Shown in pieces: positions 1-13,700 of a stretch of DNA of 64,000 nucleotides. Position 1 is the stretch's first letter, and every line of letters begins with the position of its first letter. The translations under genes and the position numbers were made by a program. The notes below the pieces were generated by a model that was not told the origin of the DNA, did no database searches, and saw only the letters and a list, made by a program, of their open reading frames with translations. The DNA lies in NCBI GenBank assembly GCA_028015205.1, contig CM051516.1:61322230-61386229 (forward strand). Direction: 5' to 3'. The stretch is from Mytilisepta virgata (taxonomy: Eukaryota > Mollusca > Bivalvia > Mytilida > Mytilidae).

Positions 1-865
1 CTGTCTGTCTTTTATTTCGTTATTTTCTTCAAATTGGATTACAAATTATTACGAAATAAATGTCATCAATTGATATTTATTTATTTTTTGTTTGATCTGT
101 ACTTTTTTTCTTAATGCATATAGTCAAATTGCACGTACATGTATTTGGTTCTTAAATAATGTTATCTTTTGAAAAAATGTAATGATAACAACATTTTTTA
201 TTCTTCCTATACTATATACATTTTGTACATAACGGAATAAATGTCATTGATTAACCTTTATTATAATGTTTTTATTTACTTGTATTATATGTCACAAACA
301 TTTTATGTTTATTTGACAATAAACATTTGAATTTGAATTTTATTTCGTTCTAAGATGAAATCCAAATTTCGTAGTCTGTTTATAAAATATAACGTTTCCT
401 GTGCTGGGAATTTTCCTCAAATACAAATACAACAAAACTATTGAAACTCTATCTTTTATCCATTTCATTCGTTCTTGGTCGGTCTGCAATAGGTCATATC
501 AAATTTCCCTGTTGATGATATAACCAAATTCAATATTTGTCCTGAACATCCATAACTCTGCCTTTTTATGGCATACATACGTTATTTTCCTAAATTGTAT
601 TGATTGAAGATTTTATCATATTGTCGTATATTTTCCCGCCAGTTTTTGCACGAGATTTTTTAGGTCTTGTCAGAGATACAATACTTTGACACCCGTCAAT
701 TCATGTTACACAACCAAGTTCATAATACCCTGACCCGTTACTTCAAACAATATACCGCGGTCAAGATTATTGTCAATCATTCTCTGGTCTACAGCTGACC
801 CATTTATTTATGCTGACACCGATGTTGGACAAATCTCTTATTACTGATGTTAAAAAAAACTCCCA
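1..865. other. AT-rich stretch, no gene seen
   Basis: Very AT-rich DNA with short A and T runs. I see no exon with plausible splice signals and no open frame of note. Nothing here can be assigned. Confidence 0.6.
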
Positions 866-1005
866 CTGTATAGGAATAAAATGTATCACAAAATACCGAA
901 ATAAATTTGATGCACTGTATGGCCATTTCGTTGACTGACAACTCAACAGCAGTGCTCGAGATCAAAATATTGGAAAACGGGTTAAAGATATAATGATTTC
1001 TCCCA
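866..1005 (+). repeat. dispersed repeat, family of the 61-kb cluster
   Basis: The stretch starting with TATCACAAAATACCGAAATA and containing CAGCAGTGCTCGAGATC recurs almost unchanged at about 61,026-61,155, 61,485-61,620 and 61,700-61,830, in the same orientation. It is noncoding in all copies. This is the isolated copy, about 60 kb from the cluster. Confidence 0.85.
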
Positions 1006-1484
1006 TGGGTGTGGGTATTTTCATACCGTTCAGCCCATTGAATAAAAATAATTTAATGTTCTAGAGCAATTAAAAGGTCTCGACGTGCGGAAACAAATCG
1101 CTCTAAACAAATCGTCAAGCGATATCCGGTCGAGCGTAAACGATAACAAAAACAAATGTCGGGGTAAAATTAGGGGTGACCTAAATTCTTTGGTACAAGC
1201 GTATTGGGAGAAACAAATTCTACTTCAATTTCTCGTGAGTTACAAAATTTCTACACTCTCGAGAGTTAAAATTAAGATTTACCATCCACTGTGTTTTTCC
1301 AGAGTCAAAACCCCTGAAGTTTCACCAGATTAAGAATGCCCACGTTCAACGAGGTCAATAACCATCCGACGTGGATAGGGTAGTTTGTGGGCAATTCTAA
1401 AAAAAACTTGGGCATTGCGCGGTCCGTTATACTTATTCCGATTGCTCCTACGGGACATTTCATACAAAAATCTTCATACAGAGA

Positions 1485-1760
1485 ACCACTGAATGGATTG
1501 AAACGAAACATAGCATGAATGTTCCTTATGACGTTCTGGAAAAGTGTTGTTACTTTGGTGCCGATCTGTCGTCCATGATGACCTTCTGCGGAAGACTTAG
1601 TTTAACATAGGACCTTATGAAAAGTACGGCTTCTTGAAAATATCTGAATGGATTGAAACCAAACATGGCTTGGATGTTTATCTCAAGTCCCTTGTCGATG
1701 AACAAATGGAAATATCAGGTGAGCGATGCAGGCTCCTTAGAGCCTCTGGTTTATTTACTT
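1485..1760 (+). repeat. 3' part of a dispersed bivalve repeat (TAGAGGCTC family)
   Basis: Shares with 5,095-5,881 the phrases on 'gttactttggtgccgat', 'accactgaa.gga' and the end CAGGTGAGCGATGCAGGC...GAGCCTCTGGTTTA. It looks 5'-truncated. The small open frame across it is a product of the repeat, not a gene. Confidence 0.7.
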
Positions 1761-1914
1761 GCACATGCAATGTTTCTGCTACTATCTTTAACTTTAGTTT
1801 TAAACACAGACTGTATTTTTTTTTAATCATTTTAATTATCTATGTTAATTCTTTATTTTACATGAACTCTTTTCATTAGAGTATCTCCCTTGTGCTGTGA
1901 TCTGTCCTTTGGTG

Positions 1915-2420
1915 GTTTTGGCATAATCCTTTTTGGTCATTTTGGTGATTTTGAATTGCCCTTCAACCTTTTGGATTATTGTATCAGATTTCAACATTTT
2001 AAGCCTTGAATAAAACTGATGTGATTTAAATCAATGAAATGTGCTCATCTTGTGTATCAAAGAATTGTATTTTTACCATTGGAGTCGATATGCCACTGCT
2101 GGCGGACTCCAAGTCCCCGAGGATATCCCCAGCGAAGTTGCTAGTATTTTGATACTAACCCGAAACTGATACATAGAATATACTGTTATAAGAATGTAAA
2201 ATTTTGCAAAACCTAAGGAGTAACTCCATCGTGCGTGGCTATGCCATTAAAATGTTTTGGCATAACCCCTTTTGGTAATTTTGGACATTTTGAATTGCTC
2301 TTCAACCTGTTGGATTATTGTTTTGGATTTCAACATTTTAGGCCTTGAGCACAACTGATGAGTCGTAAATCACATCTTGTGCATCAAAATTGGTATCAAA
2401 GAATTGTATCTCTTATGATT
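1915..2420 (+). repeat. two direct copies of a dispersed repeat
   Basis: Two copies of roughly 160 bp (about 1,915-2,073 and 2,255-2,415) share TTGGATTATTGT, TTTCAACATTTTA and GTATCAAAGAATTGTAT. The second holds the GATGAGTCGTAAATC phrase, which also appears (either strand) near 21,900, 25,510, 39,320, 45,990 and 48,700. Between them lies a 'ggactccaagtccccgagga' phrase related to one at 40,090-40,120. Confidence 0.65.
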
Positions 2421-2650
2421 CATAATTCAGAAAGTGACTGTTTACTGTTACATTATAGAATATGATATCTTGTACGATAGTTTAACTGTTGTTAGCCTTT
2501 TGTTTTACCTGTTTTAGAACAAAATATTGAACTTTATTACTTGTTCTGACTTAACAGTTACACGAGTTATTTTAGTGAATTACTGAATACGTGAAAACTG
2601 TTGAAATGGACCATTTATTATACCAACACAGTTTTTTGGGGTGTTTTTCT

Positions 2651-2680
2651 GGGGGGGGGGGGGGGGGGGGGGGGGGGGGG
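2651..2680. repeat. G30 homopolymer
   Basis: Thirty consecutive G residues as written, directly before a CTGTC-rich repeat. The length of such a run is unreliable in sequencing. It produces long poly-proline open frames on the minus strand that should be ignored. Confidence 0.95.
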
Positions 2681-2689
2681 CTGAAAGGT

Positions 2690-3085
2690 ATATAGGAATT
2701 GTCTGTCCGTCTGTCTGTCTGTCCATGTACATTGTAAACGCAATTCCTCCTAAACAGTTCAATGGATTTTGATGAAACTATATATGAAGGTTGGGCATCA
2801 TATGTAGATGTGTATGAAGCAAGATAATTATCGCTGGATGCTTGCAAAGGGAGAAATCAAACTTAAGGGTTTTACAAATTTAAAGTATGTCAGCGTAACT
2901 CCTCCTTAACCGTTCAATGAATTTTGATGAAGGTTGTGCAGCATATGTAGATATACATGAAAGAAGACAATTATCGCCGGATGCTTGCAAAGGGAGATAA
3001 TCCAACTTATGCATTTGAAGATTGTAAGTGTAAACTCCTAGTATTGCAAATGGGATATCACTCAGTGAGGTCACTCACAGTTCTA
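2690..3085 (+). repeat. CTGTC-rich dispersed repeat, two partial units
   Basis: Contains 'tatataggaatt' followed by CTGTCCGTCTGTCTGTCTGT, then two tandem versions of a unit with 'cctccttaa.cgttcaatg.attttgatgaa' and 'cttgcaaagggaga'. It is the same family as 5,941-6,241, and noncoding. Confidence 0.75.
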
Positions 3086-3530
3086 GTTATTCATGGATTG
3101 TGATGGTCTTTAATAAACCATTCAGCTTATCCATTAGTTGAATTTCTGGTTAAAGATATCCGTTCAACATAATTTGTAAATGGAATAGTATAAATGTCTC
3201 CAAATTTGTTCAATGATCAATTATTCTATTGCACAATGGTAGATTTGAAGTAAATGTATTATATGTTAGTGCAGTATCAGCATGACGGTTAGTGCAGTAT
3301 CAGAAACCCTGTCAAGATTCAAAACAATAATAAGGCATAGGAAAATGAGGTTAGTGCAAAAAATTTAGCAGCATCGCTGCAGATCAGCACTTCAGTGCTA
3401 TGTTTAGTAAATGAAGTTGTTTTTCATAGCCTGTTGGTACTAGATATTACGTTTGTGATACCCAGTATATGAATGTACATAATGAAGGCAGTTTTAATTG
3501 TGGAGTATTTAGCTTTACGGTCGTGCCAGT

Positions 3531-4715
3531 AAATGCTGCAAAGCCCCGCCTTAGTGACGTATCCAAATTTTTCCCATTTTTGCTACTGTTTAATATTTTT
3601 CCATGGAGTTACGTCCAACACAGCTACTATGAATAAAATACATGTAATACTAGGCTTTACTGCGTATGCACAGGCATTCGGCGACTGTATTTTTTTCTTT
3701 TCGGCATGATCAAACATTTAGGGCGACATTGGACAGTGTAATCTATGCATGGAAGTAGGGTTGGTCTACATCACAGGCACAGATTATACTGTCATGTCTC
3801 GCCATGAAATAATTTTTCACTGAATGGAAAAGGATTAAAAAAAGCTCAGGGCAAACCATTTTCCGATACCTTTTGATGTCATTTTTACCACTTGTATTTA
3901 TCGTAAAAGTAGGATTTCAATTTCTCAATGGCCAAGGTCAGTTTCTTTGTAAAACTTCTTTGCACTTTAATGTGAATCTTTATTTCGTAAAGTCTGGCAA
4001 TGAATTGAATATAGTAACGCATAACAATTTATATATATGCAATGTAATAACAAAGTCATTGTCGGAAAATATAAAATTTATGCCTTCAAAAGATAGATAG
4101 TGGCACAAAAGGTAATCAAGAGAAATATTTGACACAGAACTTTTAAAAATTTCTATCAAATACTTATTTCGGGTATTATTCCTATTCTTTCTAGACACTG
4201 TATGTGAATAAAATTTCTTATTCAGCCAAACAAGACAATTACAAAGTACATGTATTTATTTTCGTGTATTCCAGAAATCTTTTTCCTGAACCTTTCATTC
4301 AACTTCTAACTTTATTTGCATAAACCTAAGTCTATATATCCTATATTCAAATTTCAAACATTTCTAAACATAATTTGCACATAAAGCGTTTAAATATAGC
4401 GCGCATTACGTCATATTTTCAATGTTTAAAACTTGTAATTAGACTAAAAAATTTTTTTTTATCGAAACTTGTAGCATGTGCTGTTTACTATTTTTTTCTT
4501 GTAGTAAAATATTTTACACACGGGTGGGTAACCAAATCCTGACGAAAGCGTGGATAGTACATTGTAGTAAAAAAGTGTGGGCTTTATACAACAAGCCTTT
4601 TATGGTAAATGTTATTGCTCTCTGCAACACCCATCAAATGCAAAAACAAGCCTTTTATGGTGATGGCCACCTCCCACATTTGGATATGTCACTAAGGCGG
4701 AGCTTTGCGGCATTT
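3531..4715. mobile_element. nonautonomous element with about 43-bp terminal inverted repeats
   Basis: The left arm (3,531-3,575, with AAAGCCCCGCCTTAGTGACG) is an imperfect reverse complement of the right arm (4,673-4,715, with CACTAAGGCGGAGCTTTG). The arms are about 1.1 kb apart and the AT-rich interior has no transposase-like frame. This is the layout of a MITE or a deleted DNA transposon. The exact ends and target duplication are not resolved. Confidence 0.6.
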
Positions 4716-5094
4716 TTTGGCACTATAATATTTACTATTAATAAGTTATGTAATGAAGCTGGCTGATTTTGAGCATACTAATTTATATACAACTGTAACA
4801 TACATGTACCATTTGTTTCAAATGAAAAGCCTTTAAAATTTGAATTATTATTTGTGATAAGCTTCTCTGGAGCAGTTTTTCTTCTGAAAGTTAATATGCT
4901 ACCGGGTAATTAATTATCTGTCATTGATTGTTTTAATATTTCTGCAGAAATCAATAGACTTCAAAATAAATGTAATTCTATAAAGACATTAAATAGATCA
5001 TCACAATTGCTAGAGAATAATTGCACAGTCAATGTTATATAACATTCATGACATGTTTATTTATGTTAGACTATTTTAGAAGTTTTGGCACATT

Positions 5095-5881
5095 TTTTAG
5101 CTTACCTTGCCAAAGGCCAATGTAAGCTTAAGCTATTACCATTATTTGGTATCCATCTTCTGTCTGTTAATTTTTAACATTTTGATCTTCTTCTTGAGAA
5201 CCACTGAACAGAATTTTACCAGACTAGACAAAGAGGTTTCTAATTGTTGTTACTTTGATGCTGATTGTCTACAAATATGGCTGTGAGGGCCTATTCTAAT
5301 TTCTGATTGGATGAACTTTGAAAATCTTCTTCTCAAGAACAATATACCCTATTTAACCCAAACTTTACGAATATGTTTCTGTAGAGGTCCTTACGAGTTG
5401 TTACTTTGGTGCTGAGAGGAAATCCAAGATGGCCACCAGGGCCAAACTTAGTTGGGAAAATACATTTAAAAATCAGTTTGAACCCGACTTGGCAGCAATG
5501 GTCCTTAGATGGTCTTCTTTCAGAATTTTTGTCTAATGACCTAGACTGTCAACCAAGATGGTTGCTATAGCTGAACTTAGTTTACATAGGACCCTATGGG
5601 ATAATTCATTTAAAAATCTTATTATCTGAAACAATTGAGCCAATTTGAACCAGACTTTGCAGTAATGGCCCATCTATGATCATCTAGAATATTGTCCAAT
5701 GACCTGGACTGTCAACCAGGATGACTGGCATAGCAGCATAGTTTAACATACATGTAGGACCCTACATGTATACGGGAAAACCAGTCAAGATGACTGCTAC
5801 ATTTAAATTTTTTAGTCATGCTCAAGGTGGACAAGTATATTCCAGGTGAGCAATACAGGCTTTTGAGAGCCTCTAGTTTAT
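5095..5881 (+). repeat. full-length dispersed bivalve repeat with internal tandem units
   Basis: Begins TTTTAGCTTACCTTGCCAAA and ends CAGGTGAGC...GAGAGCCTCTAG. In between are about four degenerate repeats built on 'gttactttg.tgctga', 'ccaagatgg' and 'gg(a)cccta'. The same family, inverted, fills most of 42,522-45,642, and a truncated copy lies at 1,485-1,760. I see no coding capacity or poly-A tail, and the class (SINE-like or satellite-bearing) is unknown to me. Confidence 0.7.
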
Positions 5882-5940
5882 TCTTGTGAGTCAGATTTCT
5901 GGCATAAAGTGACAATCAGATATCTGTTTACTTTGTTTAT

Positions 5941-6017
5941 TATACCCCCCGCAAACAAAGTTTGGGGGGTATATAGGAATCACCTTGTCCGTCCGTCTGT
6001 CTGTCCGTCCGTCCGTC

Positions 6018-6052
<35 letters not shown>

Positions 6053-6241
6053 CCATATATCTTGTAAGCGCAGCTCCTCCTAGACCGCTCAATGGATTTC
6101 AACGAAACTTTACAGAATGGAAGTACATCATCCAAAGATGTGCATGAAGAAAAATCTTTGATTTCCGATATCACACAAGGGAGATAATTGGACTTCAAAG
6201 CGGGGGGTATCCTTTGTGAGCTTTGCTCACAGTACATCTAG
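5941..6241 (+). repeat. TATACCCCCC / CTGTC-rich dispersed repeat with end hairpin
   Basis: Starts with CCCCCC and GGGGGG blocks around a short loop that form a GC-rich hairpin. A run of CCGT/CTGT units and an 'aatggattt..acgaaactt' body follow, ending near 'ggggggtatcctttgtgagc'. It is related to 2,690-3,085. The minus-strand open frame across the CTGT run is an artefact of the repeat. Confidence 0.75.
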
Positions 6242-7627
6242 TTTATACAAAAATGCAAAAACAGGCAGTGAATTTTACATTAAAGCTTGTTCAACATGTA
6301 CCAGTAACCATAATTTTTGTTGTATTAGTTGTATGTAGTTATTTATAAAGCCTATAGATAACATTGTTATTATGACATTGTACAATTTTAATATTATACA
6401 TAGTCATCAATTATATGGAATCCAACTCATTGCGATATGTGTCTGACTCAAACAAGAATTGATAGTTTTTTTGCTGAAGGTGTTTTTCTCTGGAAGTACT
6501 TTTATGTGTTTTTGACTCGGAAAAGAATTGAAAATTTTTCTGCCAAAGGTGTCTTTTCTCTAGAGGTATTTATTTTCTTCCACCTTAGCTGACATAGCCA
6601 ATTGGAATGACACCGATGTAACAATCCTTTTAAACCCAATCAAACCTTGTCTTCCATGTCTACAATGTATTAGATTAATAAAATGTTTCTTCATTTTATA
6701 GCACTGTTTAAGTATACAGCTCATGATACTGAAAAAAATTACAAAAATTTATTGTCAGAATTTTCATTGGTAATTTGACATCATATTGTTTTTGTGTCTG
6801 TGATGATGCTGATAAAAAGAATAACATTGGTTTTGACAGTCTAGACTGAAATATCATCTAGATGTAAAATATTGATGTTAGTTTTATTATCAACCATGAA
6901 AAACTGGTCAGTCCATATAAGTTATAGTATAAAAATGTTCCTTGAAGAATTGCTGTCATCATACTGTAGATTTATTTATATTTGTGGGTATCAATTTTCA
7001 TGGTTTATTGAAAATATATTTGATTTTGTGGTTTTGCAATTTTCTAGGATAACACATGGTGAAATATGTATTTTTTAAGGACAGAAACTGGTAGGACAGA
7101 AACTGGTATCCAGCAAAATATGTATTAACAAAAGTTTAGATTGTATTAATCATTTAAAATTGCACTTTTTGTTATATTAGATGAATTTTTAAAACAATTG
7201 TTGCCAGGGCCATTTAATCCTTACCTTGTTATCACGGGTTTGAAGTTCACACGACACACTTGGGTGTAATCATTCTTCTGTAATGGCCATTTTCAGTGTG
7301 AGATCACCCGTTGAAGATCGGTTCACTCCACCTCATCTTCCACTGCTTATAGACTGGTCAAATCAACTTGTTTTTAAAATTCAGCATCTTTTCCCTTGTT
7401 CTCCTGGGCTCCACCCAGGAAAGGCATAAATTTTAAAAACTCGAAGATTTTCCAGTCTTCACTTTGAATTCATGTAACAACATATTAATCTTTTTCCTGT
7501 GTTTAAAGTTTAGTCCAGTGGAATGTTGTCTCACTGAAATATTTCTCATATCCTTAAATTTTCGAATAGACACCAGATCATTGACATTATGCATCAGAAT
7601 GTTTGTATTTCTTGTGTTTTATTGCAG
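6242..7627. other. noncoding, possibly intron of the downstream gene
   Basis: AT-rich with no recognised repeat or exon. Because the exon at 7,628 starts in phase 1 and needs an upstream partner, this stretch is probably intron. I could not find the preceding exon anywhere in 1-7,600. Confidence 0.45.
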
Positions 7628-7723
7628 GTAATACTAAAAAGTTTTTATACAGTGGGCCAAAAAAGGATGAATCAGAAGACCAATGGATTTTCTCTCCACG
7701 TAAACAACAGAATTCTCCTAGAG
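7628..7723 (+). CDS. exon of the FG-rich gene
   Basis: The acceptor is TTTATTGCAG and the donor is GAG|GTATTG, phase 1 at both ends. The 31 whole codons are charged and polar (KKDESEDQW, then SPRKQQNSPR). This is the most 5' exon I can link. Confidence 0.65.
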
Positions 7724-10700
7724 GTATTGGGACGTAAAAATGTAGTTTGACTTGAGCAAAAATTCGAGATATCAGGAGTAAATCTGTATAGTTACTGCTG
7801 TTGAGGTTCCAAACAGTAATTTGAGTTACCCAGAATTTTGACTTAAATGTGTTCGAGATAACGAGAGTCAACTGTATATATATATACTATAAATTGAGAA
7901 AATATATTGTGACTTTTTGATTGCAAATCCACATTAATGTTAGAGAATTTAATATACAATTAATCTAGAAGTTATTATAAAATATACTATTAATAATGCA
8001 GGTTTTAATTATTTCAATATTGATTTTATCATATTTTTGTTTTAAAAAAAACATCACTTTAATTTCTGAAATAACATTTCGTAAAGCTGCTTGAAATTAT
8101 ATAAACTATATGGTATTCTGACCCTGGGGTTACATTCTGGTCTTAGGATTTGTCATGGTAAAGTGACCCTATGTAGAAAGCGGAGGTCAGAACACCATAG
8201 CAAATTTACAGCATAAGCAAACAGAGGGGAGGTCATTTTCCCATGATGGGAGGTCATTATTCCATGAGGATGGTCAATATACCCATGGGGGATCAAAATA
8301 TCATATGCAGCAGTGTATTGCTTAAGGAACAGTTTTTGATGCACTAATCCAAAGATACAGTGAATTCATGAGAAACAAATACTACCCGTAAAGAAAAAAA
8401 AATGAATCAAACCAAAAGGAATGAGGACAAGACAACAAACAAACTAATTAAAAGTAGTGTGAACTGCGACAAAAACCAAGAAATAATATCAGATGTTCTG
8501 GAATGTAATCATTTCCTGGTGTGATCTACATAAAGACTATATTAATATGTCTTATCTTTCATTATATTGGGTTCTTGGTTGAAAACTTGAAGTTCTTACA
8601 AGTAATAGGATAGTACTGGTACTAGGAAGAATATCATAAAACATTTTCAAATTGAAAGTTATGTACATAAAAAAAATGATAAAATACAGCGTTAAGACCT
8701 CATGAAGAGCCGGAGATATGATAAATCTGTATTTTCATATTTATGTTTGATCTTTTCTCATTAATGCATTATTATTGCATTCCCCATATTCTTACATTTT
8801 CATAATTACATGTATTTGAAACTTTTTAATACTAGATTTATAAGTGATAGTCACAAGACAAATGAAGTGTTACAGAAATATTTACACTTTCATGTGTAAT
8901 GCTAATTGATCTGTAGAATGAAATCAATGAGATATATCAGCTATAACATTTGTTTGGAGTGGTAGTGATGGTGGTTTTTTGTTTGGTCACTTTTAATTAA
9001 GAAGAAGCTTTTATAGCTTTCTTCAGTCAATATTAAAGTGAATGTAGAATAAGAGATGTTTTTAAAAGTTCCAGACTGCCAGTTTTTCTAAATGAAGTAT
9101 AGTTATTCAGTCTGTAAGATATTTTGTATTCATAATTGTTTGTCTTAGTGAAAAATTTCTAACTGATCACAAAAGAACCATTACAGAATCAATGAATAGA
9201 AGCACTTTGTTATATTGACTTGGTTGAACTTCATGATGGATGCCATATACAGAGCAGGAACTGCTTACCCTTCCGGAGCTCCTTCTTTTTATAGGAGTTC
9301 GTGTTGTTCATTGTTTTTTAGTTTTCAGTGTTTATTTGTTGTGCTTGTGGTTGTTCATTTGTCTTCCCATGTTTGTCTGTGCAGTGGATTACGTTTTTTG
9401 ATTGCTCCTTAGATATATTTGTCCTCTTTATCAGGAAGTTTTGAAATGATAATATTTAATGTTGAAGTAGTTTTGCCAAACTGACATTTCTTGGTACAAA
9501 ACTTGATGCATCAGATTAAAGTTTGAAAAGTCATATGTTGCTACATTCATGACATTTATATAAAAAATAAACATTAACATGGAAAGTTAATTCTGTTTTT
9601 TTTTGGGGTGACTTTGGAGGGTACTGAGTTTGACTTATTTTAATGTTTTATCCAAAACCACTATGATAATTTAGTTTATTAAGCTTTAATTTAAAGTAAA
9701 AAATAAATATCATTAAAATGTAATTTGCCAAAATTTTAAACACAAACAATTGTTTTGCACACTTTTGTTGATCCAAATTTGCCAAATCTTTAATTTAACC
9801 TGTCAGATTATTCATGATATGGCAACACAGACTTTGAACTAAATGCTTAAAGTAACTGGAAATGTACAGCTGTATAAACTAAAGGTATTCTCTATATTTG
9901 AGAATAGTTTTACTTTATTATTACAGTAGAATTTACTATTTATAACAGTGAATGAGGTTAAGACTTTATTATTACTATAGAATTTACTACTTATAACAGT
10001 GAATGAGCTAAAGACTTTATTTCAATTTCCATGACATTTTATTATTGTGTTTAATTTCAGAAGCACAGTTTGGCATAGATAATGTATGGAGTATACAGAA
10101 AAATGTTTCATTAGGGAAAACTATTAAACCGGCTACAGATGGACTGAATTTGAAAGCTAACAAAACTTATTACTCCAGATATGGAGGTGTAAAAGGTACA
10201 GTATATTTATCCAAAGTAGCCCCTTTCAGTATATATTATCGAAAAAGAATGCAACATGCAAAATGTTGATCTGTGTGCTGAAGTTAGATTTAATTGGTGA
10301 AGTTAGGCATTTACCATAAAAGGTTTGTGTTATCATAGTCTGTTCGACTGCTGTACGAGATAACACATTATAATAGTTGAATACTTCACATGCGAGTAAC
10401 CAGATTTTGTGGAGACTTTGGAGAGTAAAAATCACATGCTATACAACGAGCCTAATAAGGTAATAGTTACTGTCCTCCCTTAACTTCAGGTACATCACCG
10501 ATCTTCAGTTTTACAAGAATTTTTGTCTCACCCATACATATTTATTTATTCATGTAGTTTCAAAGTGTTAATCTGAATATTGTTAGTAAGGAGGATGGAT
10601 ACACAAAATATCTTCAGCCGTTTTCTGGGAAACTGAACTTTAGCAGTCTGGAGGGAACATTGTTGCATTTGTCTGTCACAGTTTTATCCCTTTAGGCGGG

Positions 10701-13700
10701 CCTTTATAAATGTGGAAGATAACTTGATTTGAAGTTTCTATCAGATAAATTTCTTATTAAATAAAGATAGAAATTTTATAAGAATATTATAGGTCTGGTT
10801 TAAATTTGAAGAATTTCAAACAGGATTTTCTAATGGAAAAATCCAGTTTTACTTTGGCAATTTACATCAGTCAGACCATCAGACCCCTGTTGTTCATCTC
10901 ATTTAACCGAGGGTTAAATAAGTTGAACAACTTGGCCCAGGTTGTCAGATAGATGGGCAGGTCCAAATAATGATAAAGGACAATACTGTTTTCTGTTGAT
11001 TTGGCAGCTCATTTTGTGTCATGTTCATAATGAAAAAAATGTGATAGGTCGAGGTATTTCCATCTCACTATTAGATGTTGGAATTGTCAATTTATCTTTT
11101 GTATATATTCTATCTGTGTTATACATCTGTCAGAATATTATATCATAGCATTATATGCAAATCAACATCTTAGCAACTTTTGAAAGTATATTTTATTAAA
11201 ATGCATTATATATTCACAAAGTTCTAATATGACTTTATAAATTTAGTATTGATTTTTAGTGTAAGATAGAATCATTTATCAATTTAAATTTCTTTGTTGG
11301 CATAGTAATTTATATAAATATTTATTTGCCTAAAGAAAATATATTAGATACAATGTATTTTATGATTCTTTTCTGACACAAATATATTAAAGATTAACAG
11401 AAAATGTGGGATATGAATGAAGTCTTGATATTAAACCACTACCATTTAATGAAAGTAAATCAACCGTTATATATTGATTTTGTGATATATCGTGTGAAAT
11501 TGGACCTCATATTTGGTGGCTGTGAGTTATATATTGATTTTGTGATTTATCGTATTTCCCTACGGCTATATCGACCTGCTGAGGCCTTCAGAATTTCCTG
11601 TATTTCGGCACTGTGACGTCGTAAAGAGTTGACCCGACCCTAATATCAGCTGACCCGAATATATCAGCGACGTCATAATGTTTGACCCAACGTTGACCCG
11701 AATATATCAGGAAAACATCCGGTTATGGGCGGATGGCCATTGAAAAGTAAGAAATTCCATTAAGATTGCTAGTTAACAATACGATAAATTTATCATCAAA
11801 TTTTCTTCAAACAAATATTGTAAAATATAAGCCACTCGACACAATATGAAGCTTTTTGGCTCGTTCGCTACACTCACTCGCCGAAAAAACTTCACATTGT
11901 GTCTCGCGGCTGATATTTTACGATATACGTTTGCAGAAAACCTGATAATACGTACATATCCTGTGAAATTGGACCTAATATTTGGTGGCTGTGAGTTATA
12001 AATGGCATATGAAATGTGTGTTTCGCTCTTTCGTGATTTGATTAGTATTTTGGGTGTTACTTGCCAGTCGTCAATTTAAGATCTTGTCTGAAATCCTTTT
12101 GATATCCTATGACTTTTTTCCAAATTTTGTTTGGACCATGGGATGTTGGACGACACTCAGTATGTAATATAACTGGGAAATTTGCTGAATCTGTTCAGAA
12201 TTGCAACTTGTCATAGTTTTTTACCTTAAATAATTTGATATAACTATTTAGCTCTTTATAACAGTTTATATGTTTTCTGAAATTTAAATTAATTATTAAG
12301 AAGTTAATGAATTATAACTGCTTTGTTCAGATGATGTATATAATTTGTGTTATTTGTTTCCATTTTCATAATTGTAAGTTGAGGAACAATCTATTTGGAA
12401 ATAATTATTCAGAGGTTCACAGAAACAAAACAAAAGGTTTTATCAACAGAAAAAAATTGAAATGAAATTAAAAAAAAATTGTGCAGAACTCAATGTTACA
12501 GTATTATGATATTCAGAACTCAATGTTACAGTATTATGATATTCAGAACTCAATGTTACAGTCATGACAGTATTATGATGAAAGTTTTTTACTTTTTGTT
12601 GGGTGCTTATATTTATTGTCTCATGAAATCTACAGAAATTTGATCATCAATTATAAGAATATTTATGATATTTTGTCAATATTATGAATTGTCACAACAG
12701 AAGATTATTATATTTTATCCAAAAAGAAAAAAATCTCCATTTTATATCATTGTCAGGAAAGATTTTGATTTTTTTATGATGAGATCTTGACATAAATTGT
12801 TTAAAATCTTTCACTAAAAGTTGTCTTAAATTGTAGTAGATGTGTATTCCCCATATGATTGTACAGAGGTTGTCATATTGTTTATCCAGTTGGTCTGTTT
12901 CTTTATCTCCACACAAAAAACATATTTGTAATATGAGCTGCTTCAAAACACTTTCAGTCTAAATTGGTGGTAAAATATGTATATATTTGTTCCAATGTCA
13001 CAGATGTCAGACCGCTTGTTTGGCAACGTCATAGTATAGTTTCCCACAAGCTTTAATGACATCATAATATAACATGCGTTGTGTAATGGCGTCTTCGTGT
13101 CTGAATACCTATGTTGCGGCGTTTCAAAATGTGATAGAAACTATCCTATTAGAATAGAAATAATTCACAGTGGCTTCAAAATATCATGATTTTACCTTGG
13201 ATAGGCCCTTTATGGCAAAATATTTGGCATAAAGGGCCTACTCTTGGTAAAATCATGATATTTTGAAGCCACTGTGAATTGTTTCTCAAATTGAAAATAT
13301 TATGATAAAAATTATAACATGCCGCCAAAAATCTTTTACTAACTAAAGATTTAAGCTAGTCACTGTATGTAAAGGAAACAATCAATCCAGCTTTTAAGAA
13401 ATTGATTTGGTGGACCTGATAGACAACATGGTAGTAATTTTTATACTGTAATAATGTGATTTGATGCTTTCATTTCACAAAAAAAAGTTATATAATCATA
13501 ATAAATTGGTTGAGACAATTATAAAGGAATATTTTTTACCATTGGTTAAATAGCATGATGATCACAAGAGGATTAGAGTCCTCATCACTGTTAATGATAA
13601 ATAGAAAATCATCATAGATCGGCCTTTAAAGAAATTACAATTGTTATATTTGAAACTAGATTTTCATAATTTGTTTACTTATCAATAACTTCACACATTT

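Noticed and set aside
2572..2847. Poly-proline open frames on the minus strand
   Set aside because: Created by the G30 run and the CTGT repeat; no gene evidence.
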